The notes under the pieces are model-generated. The model had not been told where the DNA came from and searched no databases. It saw only the letters and a list, made by a program, of their open reading frames with translations. A program made the position numbers and the translations under genes. A stretch of DNA of 10,745 nucleotides from JALZAA01 sp046727755 (GTDB lineage: Bacteria; Actinomycetota; Acidimicrobiia; IMCC26256; JACDBD01): contig JBKPDG010000154.1 of the NCBI GenBank assembly GCA_046727755.1, forward strand, positions 1 through 10,745, read 5' to 3'. Positions 7,177 through 10,745 of this stretch are shown piece after piece. How positions within the stretch are numbered: the stretch's first letter is position 1; every line of letters begins with the position of its first letter.

Positions 7177-7810
7177 GCAGCCCTCCCAGCACGAACTGCT
7201 CGATGTGCTCGACGTCCTCGTCGGTCGGCCGGCGGCGGGCGACGAGCGCGTCGTTCATGCACCCGATCGCGAGGTGGTAGATCGCGTCGGCGTCGCGCTG
7301 CGGATCGCCGCCGGCGTCGGACACGGCGTCGCGCAGCGGGCGCACGAGTAGCTCGCGCGAGCGCGCCACCTCGTCGGGGAAGCGAACCGCGAGGCGCGCG
7401 TTGTTGATCGCGAACGGCCGCGTGTTGTCGGCGGCGGCCGGGTTCCGGGCCTGCTCCATCACGCCGCCGACCCACGCCCGTACGCGCGGCGCACCGGGCG
7501 CGGCGCCGGCCATGCGGTGCTCGAGATAGGTGAGGAGCTGACGCTGGCCGTCGTCGAGGATCGCGACGAGCAGCTCGTCCTTGCCGCGGAAGTGCCGGTA
7601 GAAAGCCTGGTTCGAGAGACCCGACTCGCGCACGATGTCGCTCACGCGGGGATCGAGCGTGCCGGTCCGGCGCATCACCGCGTAGCCGGCGGCCACCAGA
7701 CGGCGAACCTCGTCGGTGTAGGCCTCCGACCGAACCGCGAGCGTCCGCGACGCCACCCGCTCGGCGACCGGCGACCCAGGCTCGACGGGGGTGGGAACGG
7801 CGTTCCGCAT
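7166..7810 (-). CDS. TetR family transcriptional regulator
   Basis: A 214-residue TetR/AcrR-type repressor. The DNA-binding domain covers roughly residues 31-80, with the helix-turn-helix VSDIVRESGLSNQAFYRHFR (56-75) followed by GKDELLVAILDD, a textbook TetR pattern. The C-terminal ligand-binding domain is divergent, as usual, and does not reveal the effector; an acyl-CoA is plausible from the neighbours (inference). It is the first gene of the oxidoreductase operon and is divergent from the acyl-CoA ligase, with only 17 bases between the start codons. Paired palindromes cover this junction and probably form its operator, implying autoregulation and control of both sides. The start is ATG 7810. 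No Shine-Dalgarno is present, but a TAGCAT box ends 7 bases before ATG, suggesting a leaderless transcript. GTG 7756 is an alternative start that would still leave the DNA-binding domain intact. Confidence 0.93.
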   Translation of the reverse strand: MRNAVPTPVEPGSPVAERVASRTLAVRSEAYTDEVRRLVAAGYAVMRRTGTLDPRVSDIVRESGLSNQAFYRHFRGKDELLVAILDDGQRQLLTYLEHRMAGAAPGAPRVRAWVGGVMEQARNPAAADNTRPFAINNARLAVRFPDEVARSRELLVRPLRDAVSDAGGDPQRDADAIYHLAIGCMNDALVARRRPTDEDVEHIEQFVLGGLRGT

Positions 7811-7827
7811 GTGCGGAATGCTATTCC
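7794..7827. promoter_or_regulatory. Candidate TetR operator: two 13-bp palindromes bridged by a third dyad
   Basis: Three perfect inverted repeats are nested here: GGAAC-GGC-GTTCC (7794-7806), TTCCGCA-TG-TGCGGAA (7803-7818) and GGAAT-GCT-ATTCC (7815-7827). The two outer 13-mers follow one consensus, GGAAY-N3-RTTCC, with centres 21 bp apart, about two helical turns, as expected for cooperative binding of two repressor dimers. The element ends exactly at the ATG of the acyl-CoA ligase and overlaps the first codons of the TetR gene. Its role as the operator is inferred from position and symmetry. Confidence 0.7.
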
Positions 7828-7847
7828 ATGGCGACCGGCAGGGGAAA
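7818..7847 (-). promoter_or_regulatory. Possible leaderless promoter of the TetR-oxidoreductase operon
   Basis: On the minus strand TAGCAT (7823-7818) matches the TAnnnT form of a -10 box and ends seven bases before ATG 7810, the spacing expected if transcription begins at the start codon. A weak T-rich -35 candidate (TTTCCC, 7847-7842) lies about 18 bases further upstream. The -10 box is embedded in the GGAAT-GCT-ATTCC palindrome, so repressor binding would cover it. This is inference from pattern only. Confidence 0.35.
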
Positions 7848-9537
7848 GCCCGCGCCGCTACGGTCCGTCGACGTGCCGCCCGACTGGCAGCTGCGACAGC
7901 CGCCCGAGGCGCTGACGCGCCGCTACGTCGCCGACGGCTCTTGGAACGACGACACGCTGGGCGAGATTCTCGCCACCGGGTTGGCCGACGGCGCCCGACT
8001 CGCGTTCAAGGTCCGCTCGCGACTGCGTCCGTACACGGGCACGCTCGGTGCCGTCGCCGAGCTCGCCCGCCGGGTCGCGGGGGGTCTGCGCGCCCGCGGC
8101 GTGGAATCGGGCGACCTTGTCGCGTTCCAGCTCCCGAACTGGGTGGAAGCCGCGGCCACGTTCTGGGCGACGGCCTTCCTCGGCGCCGTCCCGGTGCCGA
8201 TCGTGCACTTCTACGGGCCCAAGGAAGTCGGGTTCATCCTCCGCCAGTCCGGCGCGCGCGTCCTCGTCACTGCCGACCGCTTCGGTCACCTCGACTATCT
8301 CGCCAACCTCGACACGATGCGCCCCGACCTCCCCGAGCTCGAGCTTGTCGCGGTCGTGACCGACGACGCTGTGCCGGCCGGCGCGCTGCCGTTCACCGCA
8401 CTCGCTGACGGCGACGCCGTGCACGAGCCGGCGCGGGTTGACGCGTCCGCGCCCGCGCTCGTCGCGTACACCTCCGGCACGACCGCCGACCCGAAAGGCG
8501 TCGTGCACGCGCACCGAACGATCGGCTTCGAGATCCGTCAGCTCGGCGCGATGCAGGCCGGCGGCGGCATCCCCGCCCTCACCGGCGCGCCAGTCGGCCA
8601 CGGCATCGGCATGCTCGCCGCGCTGCTCATCCCCGTCTTCCGGCGCGAGCCGATCCACCTCATCGACGTGTGGGACCCGGCGACGGTCCTCGCTGCGATG
8701 CTCGAGGACGAGGTGTACAGCGGCGCGGGAGCAACGTTCTTCCTCACCAGCCTGCTCGACCACCCCGACTTCACCGACGAGCACCGCGCGCTGATGCGCC
8801 ATGTCGGATTGGGCGGTTCGTCGGTCCCGGCGGCGGTGACCGATCGTGCCGACGCGATGGGCATCTCGATCGTGCGCATGTACGGCTCGACCGAGCATCC
8901 GTCGATCACCGGCTCCCGGCACGAGGAGCCCCGCGACAAGCGGCTGTACACGGACGGCCACCTCCTGCCCGGAGTCGAGATCAAGCTGCTCGTCGATGAC
9001 GGCAAAGAGGTTGGCGCTGGTCAGGCAGGCGAGATCATCAGTCGTGGCCCCGACTGCTTCCCCGGCTACACCGACCCGGCGCTCACGAGGGAGTGCTTCG
9101 ACGCCGACGGGTGGTACGCCACGGGCGACGTCGGCGTGCTCGACGACGACGGGTACCTCTCGATCGTCGACCGGAAGAAGGACATCATCATCCGCGGCGG
9201 CGAGAACGTCTCGGCTCTGGAGGTCGAGGAGCTCGTCCTGCGCCTGCCGGGTGTCGCCGAGGTCGCGGTCGTCGCCGCGCCAGACGCCCGGCTCGGCGAG
9301 CACGCCTGCGCGTTCGTGCGGCCGCTCCCGGGCCGCGACCTGCCGACGCTCGATGTTGTGCGCGCCCATCTCGAGGCCGCCGGCCTGGCGCGCCAGATGT
9401 GGCCCGAGGAGCTGCGGGGGATCGAGGAGTTCCCGCGCACGCCGTCCGGGAAGATCCAGAAGTTCGCGCTGCGCGACCGGCTCCGTCAGGAAGCGGGCGA
9501 CGAATCGCTCGCGCCGCCGACCGGATCCCCGAGATAG
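7828..9537 (+). CDS. AMP-forming acyl-CoA synthetase (ligase)
   Basis: A 569-residue ANL-superfamily enzyme that activates a carboxylic acid with ATP and CoA. All core motifs are intact: the phosphate loop YTSGTTADPKG (214-224), MYGSTEH (351-357), GWYATGDVG with Asp434 (428-436), the hinge DRKKDIIIRGGENVS (448-462), and the C-terminal PRTPSGKIQK with catalytic Lys542. The length is that of medium-chain, cyclohexanecarboxylate- or 3-oxocholanoate-type ligases, but I cannot name the acid. The start is ATG 7828, directly abutting the putative operator; no Shine-Dalgarno is visible, so it may be leaderless or start at GTG 7873. It is divergent from the TetR gene and likely shares its control. The 3' end overlaps the convergent LivF gene by 52 bases. 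It probably supplies acyl-CoA to a beta-oxidation-type route in which the dehydrogenase at 875-2020 could participate (inference). Confidence 0.93.
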   Translation: MATGRGKPAPLRSVDVPPDWQLRQPPEALTRRYVADGSWNDDTLGEILATGLADGARLAFKVRSRLRPYTGTLGAVAELARRVAGGLRARGVESGDLVAFQLPNWVEAAATFWATAFLGAVPVPIVHFYGPKEVGFILRQSGARVLVTADRFGHLDYLANLDTMRPDLPELELVAVVTDDAVPAGALPFTALADGDAVHEPARVDASAPALVAYTSGTTADPKGVVHAHRTIGFEIRQLGAMQAGGGIPALTGAPVGHGIGMLAALLIPVFRREPIHLIDVWDPATVLAAMLEDEVYSGAGATFFLTSLLDHPDFTDEHRALMRHVGLGGSSVPAAVTDRADAMGISIVRMYGSTEHPSITGSRHEEPRDKRLYTDGHLLPGVEIKLLVDDGKEVGAGQAGEIISRGPDCFPGYTDPALTRECFDADGWYATGDVGVLDDDGYLSIVDRKKDIIIRGGENVSALEVEELVLRLPGVAEVAVVAAPDARLGEHACAFVRPLPGRDLPTLDVVRAHLEAAGLARQMWPEELRGIEEFPRTPSGKIQKFALRDRLRQEAGDESLAPPTGSPR

Positions 9538-10235
9538 CCCGCCAGCGTCTCGGGGCCCGCCGACGCCGCCGGGCCCCTCCAGACGACCTCACCCCGCCGC
9601 AGGATCACCGCGTCGTCGGCGAACTCGAGCGCCCGGTCGACGTATTGCTCGACGAGCAACGTGGTCACGCCCTCGGCGCGGGCGCGGGCGAGGCCCTCGA
9701 AGACCAGATCCACGAGCTTCGGCGCGAGGCCGAGCGACATCTCGTCGGCGATGAGAAGGCGCGGTGGCGCGGCCAGCACACGCGCGAGCCCGAGCATCTG
9801 CTGCTCGCCGCCCGAGAGGGTCCCCGCGGGCTGGTGGCGTCGCTCCGCGAGCACAGGAAACTGATCGAGAGCCCGTTCGATCGCCGTGTTGCGATCGCCT
9901 CGGGGCACGACGTACCGCAGCTGCACGCGCACGTTGTCGAGCACCGACAGGTGCGGGAGGATGCCTCGCTCCTCCGGAACGTACGCCACACCCACGCGGC
10001 TCACGCGGTGCGACGGCCATCCGGTGATGTCGCGGCCGTCGAACACGATCCGTCCGCTCGCCGGGCGTACCACCCCGGCGATCGCACCGGCGAGCGAGCT
10101 CTTTCCCGCGCCGTTGGACCCGAGCACCGCGAGCGCGCCCCGGTCGGCGACCTCGACGGACACGTCGAAGACCGCGCGCGCCTCGCCGTACGCCACGCTC
10201 AGGTGCTCCACCGACAGCAACGGCCGCGCGCTCAC
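9486..10235 (-). CDS. livF: Branched-chain-type ABC transporter ATP-binding protein (LivF-like)
   Basis: A 249-residue ATPase of a high-affinity branched-chain amino acid-type importer. Visible: Walker A GSNGAGKS (39-46), the LivF-typical segment YVPEERGILPHLSVLDNV (85-102), signature LSGGEQQ (140-146), Walker B LLIADEMSLGLAPKLV with Asp164 and Glu165 (160-175), and LLVEQYVDRAL (193-203), where LivF proteins have VEQ instead of the His switch. It lies immediately after the LivG-like gene in a GTGA overlap (start GTG 10235), so the two ATPases are made together. Its 3' end runs 52 bases into the acyl-CoA ligase on the other strand. The symbol denotes family resemblance; the imported solute need not be an amino acid and may be the acid activated by the neighbouring ligase (inference). 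Confidence 0.92.
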   Translation of the reverse strand: MSARPLLSVEHLSVAYGEARAVFDVSVEVADRGALAVLGSNGAGKSSLAGAIAGVVRPASGRIVFDGRDITGWPSHRVSRVGVAYVPEERGILPHLSVLDNVRVQLRYVVPRGDRNTAIERALDQFPVLAERRHQPAGTLSGGEQQMLGLARVLAAPPRLLIADEMSLGLAPKLVDLVFEGLARARAEGVTTLLVEQYVDRALEFADDAVILRRGEVVWRGPAASAGPETLAGYLGDPVGGASDSSPAS

Positions 10236-10745
10236 GCCGCCCCCGAGCTCGTCGTCGTTCCGAGGTAGGCCGCCTGCACCGCTTCGTCGGCGCGAATCGC
10301 AGCCGGCGTTCCCGCTGCGATGACCTTGCCGAAGTCGAGGACGGTCACGTGCTCGGCGAGCCCGAGGACGAAGTCGACGTTGTGCTCGACGAGCACGAAA
10401 GCGACGCCCAGGTCGGCGCGTGTCCGCTCGAGGGCGGTGGCCAGCCGCTCCGCCTCGCCGGCGTCGAGTCCCGACGTGGGCTCGTCGAGCAGCACGATCG
10501 CCGGTTCGGTCGCCAGCGCCCGGGCGACCTCGACGAGTCGCCCGGTACCGAGTGGGAGGAGCGCCGCAGGCCGGTCGGCCACCGGCGTCAGTCCGAGCAG
10601 GTCGAGGAGACCGTCGACCAGCTCGCGCTCGCGAGGCGGAGGCCGGCTGCCGAGGCCGGCCAGGTCGGCGAAGAACCGGCGGTCGCGCCGCACGTGGGCC
10701 CGGTGGGCCACGACGAGGTGCTCTCGCACCGTGAGCTCCGTGAAC
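10232..10745 (-). CDS. livG: Branched-chain-type ABC transporter ATP-binding protein (LivG-like), partial
   Basis: The C-terminal 170 residues of a second ATPase; the frame is open to the right edge, so the N-terminus with Walker A is missing. The first visible residues FTELTVREHLVVAHRA match the LivG segment after the Q-loop (FxxLTVxENxxVA). The signature region is the LivG variant LLPLGTGRLVEVARALA in place of LSGGQ, followed by Walker B VLLDEPTSGLD and the His-switch LVEHNVDFVLGLAEHVTVLD. The C-terminal IRADEAVQAAYLGT is also typical. An internal GTG at 10729 should not be taken as the start, because homology continues upstream of it. It overlaps the LivF start by 4 bases. Permease genes (LivH/LivM-like) would be expected further right. 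Confidence 0.92.
   Translation of the reverse strand, partial: FTELTVREHLVVAHRAHVRRDRRFFADLAGLGSRPPPRERELVDGLLDLLGLTPVADRPAALLPLGTGRLVEVARALATEPAIVLLDEPTSGLDAGEAERLATALERTRADLGVAFVLVEHNVDFVLGLAEHVTVLDFGKVIAAGTPAAIRADEAVQAAYLGTTTSSGAA

Noticed and set aside
7858..9369. 503-codon minus-strand open frame opposite the acyl-CoA ligase
   Set aside because: In very GC-rich DNA the antisense frame of a real gene rarely meets a stop codon. The ligase frame has every ANL motif in order, while this frame shows Arg/Asp/Val-rich sequence without recognisable domains.
10232..10729. GTG at 10729 as the start of the LivG-like gene
   Set aside because: The frame continues to the window edge and the residues before this codon (FTELT) still match the conserved LivG segment, so the gene is simply cut by the window end.

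Overview
The window is gene-dense, very GC-rich DNA (judged by eye, not computed) with strongly G/C-ending codons, frequent GTG/TTG starts, and 4-base or near-zero gene junctions. The set of genes is an FAD-linked oxidase, a FadE-like acyl-CoA dehydrogenase, a catalase-related peroxidase, a branched-chain-type ABC importer, a TetR regulator, an acyl-CoA ligase and a four-subunit 2-oxoacid:ferredoxin oxidoreductase. This points to a free-living, catabolically versatile bacterium, most likely a high-GC actinobacterium (perhaps an uncultured Acidimicrobiia/Thermoleophilia-type lineage). That placement is inference only; there is no rRNA or tRNA in the window to test it.

Layout, left to right: (1) bases 2-862, plus strand, the C-terminal part of a berberine-bridge-type FAD oxidase cut by the window edge. 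(2) 875-2020, minus, an acyl-CoA dehydrogenase, convergent with (1). (3) A 30-base divergent gap, then on the plus strand a catalase-related peroxidase (2051-2995) followed 2 bases later by a secreted branched-chain-type substrate-binding protein (2998-4272). (4) A minus-strand operon transcribed from 7810 down to 4287: TetR regulator, oxidoreductase gamma subunit, 2[4Fe-4S] ferredoxin subunit, alpha subunit and beta subunit, with three overlapping junctions and one 12-base gap. (5) Divergent from the TetR gene across 17 bases, a plus-strand AMP-forming acyl-CoA synthetase (7828-9537). (6) On the minus strand, LivF-like (9486-10235) and LivG-like (10232 to beyond the window) ABC ATPases, whose permeases presumably lie off the right edge.

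The most interesting unit is TetR / ferredoxin oxidoreductase / acyl-CoA ligase. The TetR-ligase junction carries two perfect 13-bp palindromes (GGAAC-N3-GTTCC and GGAAT-N3-ATTCC) with a third 16-bp dyad bridging them, a convincing candidate operator that would control both directions. This suggests a regulon in which an imported acid is activated to its CoA thioester, oxidised by the acyl-CoA dehydrogenase, and a 2-oxoacid is oxidatively decarboxylated (or an acyl-CoA reductively carboxylated) with ferredoxin. The substrate cannot be read from the sequence. The alpha subunit resembles VorB but appears to lack a conserved glycine-rich loop. No mobile element, CRISPR array, RNA gene or gene-free stretch above 300 bases was seen.
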